From the NCBI GenBank assembly GCA_023485405.1, contig JAMCZU010000018.1, positions 1 to 33,315 of the forward strand: a stretch of DNA of 33,315 nt. Direction: 5' to 3'. The position numbers and the translations under genes are program-made. Below, piece after piece: positions 8,359 through 16,310 of the stretch. This DNA is from Patescibacteria group bacterium. GTDB taxonomy: Bacteria > Patescibacteriota > UBA1384 > UBA12157 > JAENIV01. Within the stretch, counting starts at the first letter, position 1. Each line of letters begins with the position of its first letter. The notes under the pieces are model-generated. The model was not told where the DNA came from. It saw only the letters and a program-made list of their open reading frames with translations, and searched no databases.

Positions 8359-9387
8359 CTACTTCCGGTATATTGCTAAATATTCATCAACCATTCTGTC
8401 TAAAGTAAAATTCTTTTCTACCCATTGACGACAATCTTGACGTGAAATTTGTTGAATATTTTTTATTTTATTAATCATCTCGTCAACGTTGTCAACCACA
8501 AAACCAGTCTCACCATTTTTAACTACTTCCGGCAAAGCACCCTTGCGAAAAGTAGCTACCGGTGTTCCGCAGGCCATCGCTTCAACTGGTACCATCCCAA
8601 ATGATTCCGGATAGTCTGAAGTAAATAAAAGCGCTTGCGCGTTTGCCAATAAATCATTTTTTTCTTTTCCAAAAATAGGACCAACATATTCAATATTTTT
8701 ATTTAAACTCGGCTTAATTTTTTCGTCGAAATAATCTTGATAATCAATCCCGCCAGCAATGATTAGTTTTTTATTTAATTTTTTTGCGACCTCAATTGCC
8801 ACATGAGGAGCTTTAATCGGCGTTATCCGACCCATCCATACTAAATAATCTTTGGGTGATTGATTAAACTTAAAGTTGTCAAGATCAATACCATTATAGA
8901 CTAAATATTTATTTTTATATTCAGTAAATAAATGATTAAACGAATATTTTGAAGTTGTTACTAATTTAGTTTGAGGATATTCGGCAAATATTTTCTTTGT
9001 TAAGCTTTTGTCTAAATAATTGCCGTGAGCCGTCACAACTATATTTTTATCTGAATTTAATAAAAAACCCGATTGCCATTCAGCTAAATTAACATGAATA
9101 CAATCAAAATCATATTTAAGAGCTTCTTTTAAAGCCATCATTTGATAAGTAACGTATCGTCTAACAAAATATTTATTATCAAGAGGTAAATTTTCTTCGC
9201 GTAAATTTTTCAGATTAGTAATGCCAATAACTTTTCCATCAATTTTACTTTCTTCTAATCCAAACAAAGTTATATTGTGACCATTTTCGATTAATTTTTT
9301 GCTAAGAGAATAAACAAAAGCCTCTAATCCACCCATTGATTGGTTACTAATTGGCAAATATGAAAGTGAAACAATTGCAATTTTCAT
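8359..9387 (-). CDS. GT4 family glycosyltransferase
   Basis: This 342-aa GT-B enzyme starts with [20 protein letters not shown], the glycine-rich acceptor loop of GT4 proteins. It then has [23 protein letters not shown], the EX7E motif [16 protein letters not shown] and a GKTGF-like NGETGFVV segment. It is close in plan to the GT4 at 5769-6884. The ATG lies two bases after the stop of the upstream GT4 gene, so they are co-translated. Confidence 0.9.
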   Translation of the reverse strand: MKIAIVSLSYLPISNQSMGGLEAFVYSLSKKLIENGHNITLFGLEESKIDGKVIGITNLKNLREENLPLDNKYFVRRYVTYQMMALKEALKYDFDCIHVNLAEWQSGFLLNSDKNIVVTAHGNYLDKSLTKKIFAEYPQTKLVTTSKYSFNHLFTEYKNKYLVYNGIDLDNFKFNQSPKDYLVWMGRITPIKAPHVAIEVAKKLNKKLIIAGGIDYQDYFDEKIKPSLNKNIEYVGPIFGKEKNDLLANAQALLFTSDYPESFGMVPVEAMACGTPVATFRKGALPEVVKNGETGFVVDNVDEMINKIKNIQQISRQDCRQWVEKNFTLDRMVDEYLAIYRK

Positions 9388-9389
9388 TC

Positions 9390-10610
9390 TTATTCAATCC
9401 ACTCAAATAATTTATCTATTTTTTTCTCAAGATTTTTACGAACAATATGTTTAACTGTCGCCCGATACGAATCACGAATACTATTAGTTGCTTTTTCCCA
9501 GGTAAATTTCTCTTCGATTAATTTAAAACAACGCTCGCGCATCGCTTGACGAAGTTTTTCATTATCTAAAATTTTATTGACTTTTTCGGCAATTTCTTTT
9601 GATGAACGCGGGTGAACCAAAAATCCGGTTTTGCCATCTTTAATAATATTAGGAATACCACCAATATTGGAGGCCACCACCGGTGTTTTAGCCGCCATTG
9701 CTTCCAAGATCACCAAACCAAAGGCTTCCTTAACGGTTGAAGGCACTACCACCACATCGGCTCGTTGATAAAATTTGCGCAGTTCCTTGACATAGTCTCT
9801 ACCAAAATAACCCAAGAAATGAACATTCTCGAGTTTTAATTCTTCGACTTGTTTTTCTAAAGTTTCTTGATAATCACCGCCACCTAAAATATATATCTCG
9901 GCTTGAATATCTTTTGCCGCTCGAATTAGATATTCAACCCCTTTTTCTTTATCTAACCTTCCAACATAGATAACCAGTCTTTTACCTTTAAGTTTATATT
10001 TTTTTTCAACTTCAGAAATATTAACCGGTTTAGAATAAAGATCCATATCAACGCCCGGAAAAACAGTTCTGGTTTTTCTTTTAAAGGCTTGACCAAAAAG
10101 AGAGTAAAATCGGTTTTTAGTATCAAAACTATTTGGAAAAATTCGGCTAGCTCTTACAAGAGAATGTTTGGTCAAAAGTCTAATCCTTCTATCCTCTAAA
10201 GCGGTATTCAAATCAGGACCATGAATACTAACCACAAAAGGGATGTTGTACATTGCTTTAATATAATCAGCCACCCAAACCAAGAAAGAAGCATGCTGAA
10301 CATGAATAATATCTGGTTTAAATTCATCAACTGCTTTAACTGTCGTTTCTAAATATGGCAATAAATATTGTGTAAATTCTATGTTGGACATTTGAGAGTA
10401 TTTTTTAGCGTTTGGATAATCAGGATGATTATGAAAAACACCCGCAAAAGGAGTTTTAACTTCATAAATTTTAATTTTTTGCAAAGGCCGATCGTCCGGA
10501 CAGACGATTGCGACTTTATCAGTTTTAGTTAGTTCTTCAGCTAGTTTTCTTACATAAGTGCCACTGCCTGAACCCCACAAGGGCGCTCGATGTAATATTA
10601 ATATCTTCAT
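9390..10610 (-). CDS. GT4 family glycosyltransferase
   Basis: This 406-aa GT-B protein has ILILHRAPLWGSGSGTYVRK at its N-terminus, IIHVQHASF, VVSIHGPD and YVGRLDKEKGVEYLIRAA. The EX7E motif is EAFGLVILEAMAAKTPVVAS, followed by KDGKTGFLV. It is longer than the other two GT4 enzymes and more like the PimB/WcaL branch. It starts at an ATG with AAAGGA upstream and directly follows the DUF218 gene (9 bp apart). It is probably the first glycosyltransferase of the upstream segment. Confidence 0.9.
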   Translation of the reverse strand: MKILILHRAPLWGSGSGTYVRKLAEELTKTDKVAIVCPDDRPLQKIKIYEVKTPFAGVFHNHPDYPNAKKYSQMSNIEFTQYLLPYLETTVKAVDEFKPDIIHVQHASFLVWVADYIKAMYNIPFVVSIHGPDLNTALEDRRIRLLTKHSLVRASRIFPNSFDTKNRFYSLFGQAFKRKTRTVFPGVDMDLYSKPVNISEVEKKYKLKGKRLVIYVGRLDKEKGVEYLIRAAKDIQAEIYILGGGDYQETLEKQVEELKLENVHFLGYFGRDYVKELRKFYQRADVVVVPSTVKEAFGLVILEAMAAKTPVVASNIGGIPNIIKDGKTGFLVHPRSSKEIAEKVNKILDNEKLRQAMRERCFKLIEEKFTWEKATNSIRDSYRATVKHIVRKNLEKKIDKLFEWIE

Positions 10611-10619
10611 AATTTTCCT

Positions 10620-11483
10620 TTAACTTTCTCCCCACTCCTCAGGTGGCATTTTTCTTTCGATTTGATTTAAATCATCTTTACTTTCTAAAACTGCTTTTTT
10701 GCCTAATTTTTGAGCCAAAGCTGGACCATAAATTGATTCCATAATTTGATAAAGTCTGTCCGGATCGTTAACCGCCATCGCTTGCGGAAACCAATATCGC
10801 GGTAAATTTTGTAAACCCGCTGAAAATCTTCTTTCAACAGCCAATTTTTTCCGATATTCGGGTGATTGGAAAAATCTATCTAAAACTTTCTGATATTTTT
10901 CTGAACGATCCAGTACTTTTTCTTCCGCCGATATTCCCTGTGTTTTTAACCCAAATTTTTCCATTAATTTTTGGGCTCTATCTAAATGATACTCATTAGA
11001 TAAAACAGCTAAATTTTGATATTTTTCTTTATCTTGATCAATGATATTACAAACATTGGCCACATTTTCAATTGTATTAGTTGCTTTGTCTTCTAAAACA
11101 ATTACCTTATTAATTTTGTCATCTTCAATACCAGCATTTTGCAAGATATGGCCAGCATATTCTTTCATTTTTTCTGCTTCCGAAACTTCAATTCCTTTAT
11201 CAGTGGCGGTTTTTCCTCCGGTAAATATTATTTCTTTTGTCAAACCATCGAGATACATTTGGGTAGCCGCAATTGTTCTCATTTTAGCATCAAATGGTAA
11301 CATCCAACCTTCGGATTTTTCTAATTTAGGATTGGTTTTCCACAACGGATCTTTAAGACCACCACCTAAAACAACAACGCTATCAAAAGGCTCTGGTTTT
11401 TCAATTTCTACAGATTTTTCATACTCCAAAGCAGCTTGCCATTCTTCCTCTGACTTAAACTCCGTTGGTTCGAATTCTGACAT
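10620..11483 (-). CDS. YdcF/SanA-like DUF218 protein
   Basis: This 287-aa protein has the DUF218 core: SVVVLGGGL near residue 35, MYLDGLTKEIIFTGGKT, VLEDKATNTIENV and VLSNEYHLDRAQ. The conserved E-T-N and H-R residues line a Rossmann-like pocket. In E. coli related proteins (ElyC, SanA, YdcF) act in envelope biogenesis, but the reaction is not established. There is no signal peptide, so this one is probably cytoplasmic. The C-terminal 80 residues are charged and lie outside the domain. AAGAAGG precedes the ATG, which follows the galT stop by one base. Confidence 0.8.
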   Translation of the reverse strand: MSEFEPTEFKSEEEWQAALEYEKSVEIEKPEPFDSVVVLGGGLKDPLWKTNPKLEKSEGWMLPFDAKMRTIAATQMYLDGLTKEIIFTGGKTATDKGIEVSEAEKMKEYAGHILQNAGIEDDKINKVIVLEDKATNTIENVANVCNIIDQDKEKYQNLAVLSNEYHLDRAQKLMEKFGLKTQGISAEEKVLDRSEKYQKVLDRFFQSPEYRKKLAVERRFSAGLQNLPRYWFPQAMAVNDPDRLYQIMESIYGPALAQKLGKKAVLESKDDLNQIERKMPPEEWGES

Positions 11484-11484
11484 C

Positions 11485-12462
11485 TTAAACCTTCTTTAAA
11501 AATTGAGCGGCTAGTTCCGGCGAGACAACATCAATGACGATTCCTGAACCCATTTCGTAGCCACCAAATTTAGAGACTCTGGGCGCAATTTCCAAATGCC
11601 AATGGTAATAATCATCCAAATGATCTTTTTTAACTGGGCTAGTATGAACCCACCAGTTAAGTGGTGGTGATTTTAGCGATGCATTTAGTTTCGATAAGCA
11701 ATCATAAACCACTCGCCCCATATTATCAAGCTCTCCTTGAGAAATTTGTTCAAAAAACGATGAATGTTTTTTAGGCAAGACCCAAATTTCAAAAGGAAAA
11801 CGAGAAGCAAAAAAGGTGAAAGCAACAAAATCTTCATTTTCCGAGACAATTCGACAATTTTGCTTTTTTTCTTCTTCGATCATGGCGCAAAAAACACATT
11901 TACCTTTATCTTGAAAAAACTTTTTTGAACCAACTAACTCATCTTCGATTAAATTAGGAATAATTGATGAAGCAAAAAACTGTGAGTGTGGATGTTCAAT
12001 CGAAGCCGCTGCCTCTGGTCCTAAATTATGGATTGGCATCGCATATTCAATAGCCGCATCTTTTTTCCAAAACAAATATCTTTCCTTGTAAACACCAAAT
12101 AATTCCGTCAACGGTTCCCAGCCACCTTCATAAACTTCTGTTTCGTGATCTTTAAAAATAATCACTTCATGGCCACCAACCGATTTAGTTGAAAAATAAA
12201 AATCATCACTTTCATTAATAACTTCCTCGTCCGCACTGTTAAAAGCTGGGTATTTATTGGGAATAACATAGATATTGTCAGTTTCGGCATCTTTAATAGA
12301 AAATTGATAAGCACTTTTCGGGTTAGTCAAACAGAAGGGACATTCTCCGTCCATATGTCTTTTGGGCGCCGAGGCCATCACAAAATCTTCCGGCCGTTTC
12401 GCTCGTTCAGGGGCAATTACCACCCATTTACCGGTCACAATATTTTGCCTTAATTTCGCCAT
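11485..12462 (-). CDS. galT: Galactose-1-phosphate uridylyltransferase-like HIT protein
   Basis: This 325-aa GalT-family protein has Zn ligand pair CPFC at 41-44, catalytic HPHSQ at 157-161 (nucleophile His159 by family rule), a second CVFC pair and the C-terminal YYHWHLEIAPR motif. It would interconvert hexose-1-phosphates and UDP-sugars, feeding the nearby glycosyltransferases. I choose the ATG at 12462 (MAKLRQN), preceded by GAGAGG. An upstream in-frame ATG at 12477 lacks such a signal. The 5' end is odd: 65 bp upstream lies a second, nearly identical copy of the RBS-start-MAKLRQN segment, separated from the real start by a hairpin. Confidence 0.9.
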   Translation of the reverse strand: MAKLRQNIVTGKWVVIAPERAKRPEDFVMASAPKRHMDGECPFCLTNPKSAYQFSIKDAETDNIYVIPNKYPAFNSADEEVINESDDFYFSTKSVGGHEVIIFKDHETEVYEGGWEPLTELFGVYKERYLFWKKDAAIEYAMPIHNLGPEAAASIEHPHSQFFASSIIPNLIEDELVGSKKFFQDKGKCVFCAMIEEEKKQNCRIVSENEDFVAFTFFASRFPFEIWVLPKKHSSFFEQISQGELDNMGRVVYDCLSKLNASLKSPPLNWWVHTSPVKKDHLDDYYHWHLEIAPRVSKFGGYEMGSGIVIDVVSPELAAQFLKKV

Positions 12463-12527
12463 AATTCCTCTCTGCAAAATTCCGCGACAAGCGTAAGCTT
12501 GTCCATATTTTGTCTTAATTTAGCCAA
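12450..12527 (-). other. Vestigial or leader start of galT
   Basis: AGGAGG overlapping the ruvC stop leads to a TTG at 12527 that opens a 25-codon frame. It begins MAKLRQN, identical to the real GalT N-terminus; 20 of 22 bases match between the copies. It then runs through the hairpin at 12477-12506 and stops at 12450, overlapping the galT start by 13 bp. It is either a duplicated remnant of the original start or a translated leader coupled to galT. Confidence 0.6.
12477..12506. repeat. TCGCGGAA-type hairpin element, copy 1 (galT)
   Basis: The arms GACAAGC (12486-12492) and GCTTGTC (12497-12503) pair perfectly around a 4-nt loop. On the minus strand the stem is followed by GCGGAATTTT. The same design occurs at 22824-22850 with GATAAGC/GCTTATC, in which a C:G pair is replaced by T:A on both arms. 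This compensatory change argues that the hairpin itself matters. Confidence 0.7.
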
Positions 12528-12536
12528 ACTAACCTC

Positions 12537-13055
12537 CTAAACTATTTTATCTTCTTCGATATATTTATGATAACGAGCCATCGCCACCGCTAGGGCGTCG
12601 GCAGCATCATCAAAACCATCTTTTTTGCCCGAGCTGATATTACGCTGCGGATTTAAGGCCTTGATCACTTCTGCCATCACTTCTTTTTTATCAGATCGGC
12701 CGTAACCCGTCACCGCCAATTTTACCTGCATCGGTGTGTATTCGAAAGTTTGCAGAGCTAATTCTGATTTGGCACAAGCAAGTAAAATCACCCCACGTGC
12801 TTCCGAAATTTTCATCACCGTTTTTTGATTATTAAACATAAACAATAATTCAATCGCAATCTGATCGGGTTTATATTGCGCTATCAAACTAATTATATCA
12901 TTAAAAACACGATTCAAGCGCTCCGAGTCTCGCATCAATTTATCGGTTTCAATGCAACCGTGCGCCACCCAAGAAAGAGCGCCATCACTTTCCGAAACAT
13001 CAATCACGCCCCAACCACACCTGGCGCTGCCCGGATCGATCCCTAAAATTCTCAA
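12537..13055 (-). CDS. ruvC: Holliday junction resolvase RuvC
   Basis: RuvC cuts Holliday junctions in an RNase H fold. The catalytic residues are visible: D7 in ILGIDPGSARCGWG, E69 in IAIELLF, and D150/D153 in DDAADALAVA. The FMFNNQKTV segment matches the family's DNA-contacting loop. At 172 aa the length is normal. The gene follows yebC with a 9-bp spacer, an arrangement common in bacteria where yebC-ruvC form an operon. Its TAG stop overlaps the AGGAGG that serves the galT leader. No ruvA or ruvB is seen in the window. Confidence 0.95.
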   Translation of the reverse strand: MRILGIDPGSARCGWGVIDVSESDGALSWVAHGCIETDKLMRDSERLNRVFNDIISLIAQYKPDQIAIELLFMFNNQKTVMKISEARGVILLACAKSELALQTFEYTPMQVKLAVTGYGRSDKKEVMAEVIKALNPQRNISSGKKDGFDDAADALAVAMARYHKYIEEDKIV

Positions 13056-13064
13056 ATTACCCTC

Positions 13065-13802
13065 CTAATCTTTTATGTCAAAGTTAGCAAAAACCGCGGT
13101 CACATCATCTAAATTATCAAGTGCTTCCATTAAATTCAAAATCTTTTGGGCCTCGGTTTTATCTGAAATTTGAATTAAATTTTTTGGTTCCCACGTTAAC
13201 GAAGGTTCGCGGATAACAACACCGTCTTGTTCAAGCGAACGTTTGACGTTTTCTAATCCGCGTGGTGCGGTATAAACGGTCAAAACACTATCAATCTCTT
13301 CTAAGTCTTGGGCACCCGCATCAATTACTTTTAATTCTAGATATTCATGATTTTGCCCGCCAGCTGGCGGATCAAGATCAATTAAAAATTTACCCATTCG
13401 TTCAAATTGATAGGTAATCGCGCCCAAACTAGCAAGTTTTGCCCCAGCCTTCGTTAAAACATTTTTAATTTCTGAATTAGTTCGATTACGATTATCAGTG
13501 GCTGCGGAAATTATAATGCCAATACCTCCTGGGCCAATCGCCTCATAAAGAACTTCTTCAACTTGAGCACCTGAAATTTCACCGGTACCTCGTTTAATTG
13601 CCCGTTCGATATTTTCTTTGGGCATGTTAGCGGCGCGCGCTTTTTCAATCATCATTTTGAGAGAAAAATTAGAATTTGGATCACCACCGCTGCGGGCCGC
13701 AATAATAATCGCATTGGTCAGTTTTGAAAAAGCTACACCGCGTTTAACGTCGGCCGCGCCTTTTTGCCTTTTAATTTGGGACCATTTTGAGTGTCCGGAC
13801 AT
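13065..13802 (-). CDS. yebC: YebC/TACO1 family protein
   Basis: This 245-aa protein starts MSGHSKWSQIKRQKGAADVK, the family signature, and contains the NMPKENIERAIKRG motif. YebC proteins were described as transcription regulators. Recent work links some members to relieving ribosome stalling at proline stretches. The start is the ATG at 13802 with AAGGAG 8 nt upstream. A longer in-frame reading from 13859 only traverses the upstream hairpin. In the third domain an in-frame palindrome (13357-13370) gives an extra PPAGGQ loop compared with E. coli YebC. Confidence 0.94.
   Translation of the reverse strand: MSGHSKWSQIKRQKGAADVKRGVAFSKLTNAIIIAARSGGDPNSNFSLKMMIEKARAANMPKENIERAIKRGTGEISGAQVEEVLYEAIGPGGIGIIISAATDNRNRTNSEIKNVLTKAGAKLASLGAITYQFERMGKFLIDLDPPAGGQNHEYLELKVIDAGAQDLEEIDSVLTVYTAPRGLENVKRSLEQDGVVIREPSLTWEPKNLIQISDKTEAQKILNLMEALDNLDDVTAVFANFDIKD
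13357..13370. repeat. In-frame perfect palindrome in yebC
   Basis: CCGCCAGCTGGCGG is self-complementary over all 14 bases and encodes the PPAGG segment of YebC. The same 14-mer occurs between mgtA and the DUF1003 gene (28739-28752). It appears both inside a gene and between genes, as expected of a dispersed element. Confidence 0.6.
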
Positions 13803-13816
13803 AAGCAAAACTCCTT

Positions 13817-13880
13817 CGGGTAGTAGAAGTTTGACATTTCCTTTGGAAATGCGAAGCATTTGTCAAACTTTCACTACCCG
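13817..13880. repeat. 64-nt compound palindrome upstream of yebC
   Basis: The outer arms CGGGTAGT (13817-13824) and ACTACCCG (13873-13880) continue, after a 2-nt internal loop, into AAGTTTGACA (13827-13836) paired with TGTCAAACTT (13861-13870). The apex holds two small hairpins, TTTCC/GGAAA and AATGC/GCATT, so RNA or DNA could form a cloverleaf. The right-hand edge in transcription abuts the AAGGAG site of yebC, a position where folding could affect translation. Confidence 0.7.
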
Positions 13881-13935
13881 ACCTGAAGTCATTGTAACAG
13901 ATTAAAACACAACGAACAAGACTAAAATACCTTCA

Positions 13936-14793
13936 TTAATTTTTAACCCAATACCCCTCACCATCCGAATCAATTTCAATTGTACCATTTTGGTCAGTCC
14001 GATAAATCCTAACAGCATATTTTTTTAAAAGATTAATAATACTGGAAGCCGGATGACCATAGGTATTATCTTTACCCACCTCGATAATGGCAAGTGCGGG
14101 CCGCACAACTTTTAAAAGATTTTCGCTTAAACCGTTACTTGAGCCGTGATGCGCTACTTTTAAAACAGTCGCAAAAAGATTTTCGTTTAAAATTTTTGTC
14201 TGAAAATCTTTTTCCAAATCACCCATAAATAAAACTGAAAACTTTTTATAATCAAGACGGTTGACGACTGAAGCATTATTTAAATTATCTATCTTTGAAT
14301 TTTGAAGAGGCGAGAGGGGATAGAGAATTTTAATTTTCGTCTCACCAAAGTCTTTGCTGTCGCCTGCTTTGACAATTTTGTCCGGAATTTTTCGAGCAAA
14401 AATTTCTTGACGCCACAAGTCGTAGGTCGAGGAAGGATACTCTACTCCGGTTTCCCAGACTTCATCAACTTTGAACCTGTTAATGACCTCCAATAAACCG
14501 GTTAAATGATCGGCATGTGGATGAGATAAAATGACTAAATTAATTTCCCGATCACCAAAATCCATCACTTTACCCAATTCATTTAAAACACTTGTATCCG
14601 GTCCACCATCAATCAAAATATCTTGACCCGATGGGGTTTTAATATATTCTGCATCGCCTTGGCCAACATTTAAAAAATAGACCTTAAGATCACTAGAAGC
14701 TTGCGGACGAGAATACCTACCAATTAAAAAAACAAAAATTACAATGGCAAAGATGCTAACAACAAATTGAAGATTACGTTTTAAATGGTTCAT
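13936..14793 (-). CDS. ComEC-type metallo-beta-lactamase hydrolase
   Basis: This 285-aa protein has a single N-terminal membrane anchor (about residues 9-25) and a metallo-beta-lactamase fold. The motifs are VGQGDAEYI, IDGGP, HPHADH at 91-96, FMGDLE and AHHGSSNG. It matches the C-terminal hydrolase domain of ComEC/Rec2, which in other bacteria is fused to the channel. Here it is a separate gene just downstream of the channel gene. I infer that it works with ComEC during DNA uptake, perhaps degrading the non-transported strand. The metal-binding His/Asp set looks complete. Confidence 0.87.
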   Translation of the reverse strand: MNHLKRNLQFVVSIFAIVIFVFLIGRYSRPQASSDLKVYFLNVGQGDAEYIKTPSGQDILIDGGPDTSVLNELGKVMDFGDREINLVILSHPHADHLTGLLEVINRFKVDEVWETGVEYPSSTYDLWRQEIFARKIPDKIVKAGDSKDFGETKIKILYPLSPLQNSKIDNLNNASVVNRLDYKKFSVLFMGDLEKDFQTKILNENLFATVLKVAHHGSSNGLSENLLKVVRPALAIIEVGKDNTYGHPASSIINLLKKYAVRIYRTDQNGTIEIDSDGEGYWVKN

Positions 14794-14823
14794 TGTAATT
14801 TTTCGTTCTCGTTTTATAAAGCT

Positions 14824-14873
14824 CGTGGCTTCGCCACGCCATTTGTAAGCTTGCTTTACAAGCTTCGCTTATA
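14824..14873. repeat. Hairpin cluster after comEC
   Basis: CGTGGC-TTC-GCCACG (14824-14838) is a perfect hairpin. Next to it lies TTGTAAGC paired with GCTTTACAA (one bulged base), overlapping a further AAGC-TTC-GCTT stem that includes the last codons of comEC. No T-run follows on the minus strand, so a role as intrinsic terminator is uncertain. The cluster lies between comEC and the hydrolase gene. Confidence 0.5.
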
Positions 14874-16310
14874 AATCAATAAACTAATCAGAAAATAGAA
14901 AATTGCCATCCACCACCAACTAGCAGTTTTTAGCTCAAAACTGGCCCAAGAAATTCGGGAAAAAATTTCAATCACTACTATTATATACTTTAGTAAAATC
15001 CAGCCGAGGTAGCCGATAACTTGACCCAAAGTGACAAAGATTAATCCACTAATACCAATTGCAAAAACTGCTAACATCGCTGCTGGAATTAACCATAAAA
15101 TCAGAATATTAACGATTGGTGAGACAATGCTGACGCGACCAAAATAATAGATTAAAATCGGTAAAACCGCAATTTGCGCCCCTAGAGTTTCCGCTAAAGT
15201 CAATTTCCAAAATTTTGGTAACCATTTAATAACCTTTAAAGCAGCGATTGGCTTTGATAAATAAACTAATCCTGCAAAAGCCAAAAAAGAAAGCTGAAAA
15301 GAAATATCGAATTTTAAAGCGTAAGGATTAAAAAGTAAAATTAGAAAAGCAACCAGCAAGAGTAAAATGGTCATGTTAATGCGTCTTCCTTCAAACTGAC
15401 CCCAAGCCACCAATGCGGCTAAAATGCCGGCACGGACCACTGAAGCGGAGGCACCAGTCATGACCACGAATCCCAAAATTATTATCAGCGAACCCCAAAA
15501 TTTGAGTTTTCGAGACAGAATTCCAAGTATTAGACCAATGTAAACAATTATAATTGTCACATTATATCCACTGACGGCCACAATATGAGTCGTACCAGTC
15601 CGGTTAAAATCACTCATTAAAGAATCAGGAATATTTCTTTTTGAACCCAAAACAAGCCCCGCGGCAAAAGAAGCATATGGCTCACTCAAGCTTTTATTTA
15701 AAGACTGCTCAAATCTATCACGAATTTGATAGACTATTTTAGTTAAAATATTGCCTTTTTGACCGATTTTTTCAAGTGTTTCCGGATTATAAATTACTCC
15801 TAAAATCCCTTGATGAAACTGATAATCATTTGATGTCTTGAGTGTGCCTTTGATTTTTAAAATATCGCCATATTGATATTCAGGGTAACGGCTAGCCACA
15901 ATTTGAATTTTAGTCTTTTGAAAACTGACCACATAGCTAGCGTTACTGCTTAAAAAATCCGGATGACCAACAATTTGTCCTTCAAATTGTAAATCCTCAT
16001 TAAACGGTAAAATGATTGCTCTTTGGCGATCATCCCAAAAACGGTAAAAACTTAAACCCGCAAATAACCCAATCAAAATAATTAAGCTAAATCGAAAATA
16101 AAAATCTTGCCAAAATAAAATAAGCATAAAAAATAATCCCAATGTTGTTCCGACAAACCACCAGGGATCAATTTTTACAAGATCGCTCAAAAAAATACCA
16201 ATAATAAAACTAGCAAGAAAACTAATGACAAATTTTGATTTACCGATTGGAAGCTTTACTTTTTCCTCCTTTTCTATATAATATACTTTGATATGATTAA
16301 AAAACATCAA
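14856..16310 (-). CDS. comEC: ComEC/Rec2 DNA-uptake channel (no hydrolase domain)
   Basis: This 484-aa polytopic protein has an N-terminal DUF4131 region with two or more membrane helices and an OB-like segment (FEGQIVGHPDF). The competence domain has the typical TGTTHIVAVSGYNVTIII and GASASVVRAGILAAL motifs and many helices. It forms the channel that carries single-stranded DNA across the cytoplasmic membrane. The C-terminal hydrolase is absent and lies in the next gene. The ATG at 16310 overlaps the divergent grpE start by 18 bp. A strong AAGGAGG lies inside the frame, about 45 bp in, but is followed by GTA, not a normal start codon. Confidence 0.88.
   Translation of the reverse strand: MMFFNHIKVYYIEKEEKVKLPIGKSKFVISFLASFIIGIFLSDLVKIDPWWFVGTTLGLFFMLILFWQDFYFRFSLIILIGLFAGLSFYRFWDDRQRAIILPFNEDLQFEGQIVGHPDFLSSNASYVVSFQKTKIQIVASRYPEYQYGDILKIKGTLKTSNDYQFHQGILGVIYNPETLEKIGQKGNILTKIVYQIRDRFEQSLNKSLSEPYASFAAGLVLGSKRNIPDSLMSDFNRTGTTHIVAVSGYNVTIIIVYIGLILGILSRKLKFWGSLIIILGFVVMTGASASVVRAGILAALVAWGQFEGRRINMTILLLLVAFLILLFNPYALKFDISFQLSFLAFAGLVYLSKPIAALKVIKWLPKFWKLTLAETLGAQIAVLPILIYYFGRVSIVSPIVNILILWLIPAAMLAVFAIGISGLIFVTLGQVIGYLGWILLKYIIVVIEIFSRISWASFELKTASWWWMAIFYFLISLLIYKRSL
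16255..16287 (+). promoter_or_regulatory. grpE promoter
   Basis: TTTACT (16255-16260), a 16-bp spacer, then TATAAT (16277-16282); a second -10-like TATACT is at 16282-16287. The grpE ATG lies only 10 nt after the first -10 and no SD is present, so the message is probably leaderless or nearly so. The same AT-rich patch reads TATATAG on the other strand, so it might also serve comEC. Confidence 0.55.

Noticed and set aside
11041-11499. 152-aa plus-strand ORF inside the DUF218 gene
   Set aside because: It lies opposite a well-supported gene with clear motifs, has no promoter or family match, and looks like a shadow of the codon pattern.
13065-13859. YebC start at 13859
   Set aside because: The extra 19 residues only translate the upstream hairpin, and the family always starts near MSGHSKW, which has a good RBS at 13802.
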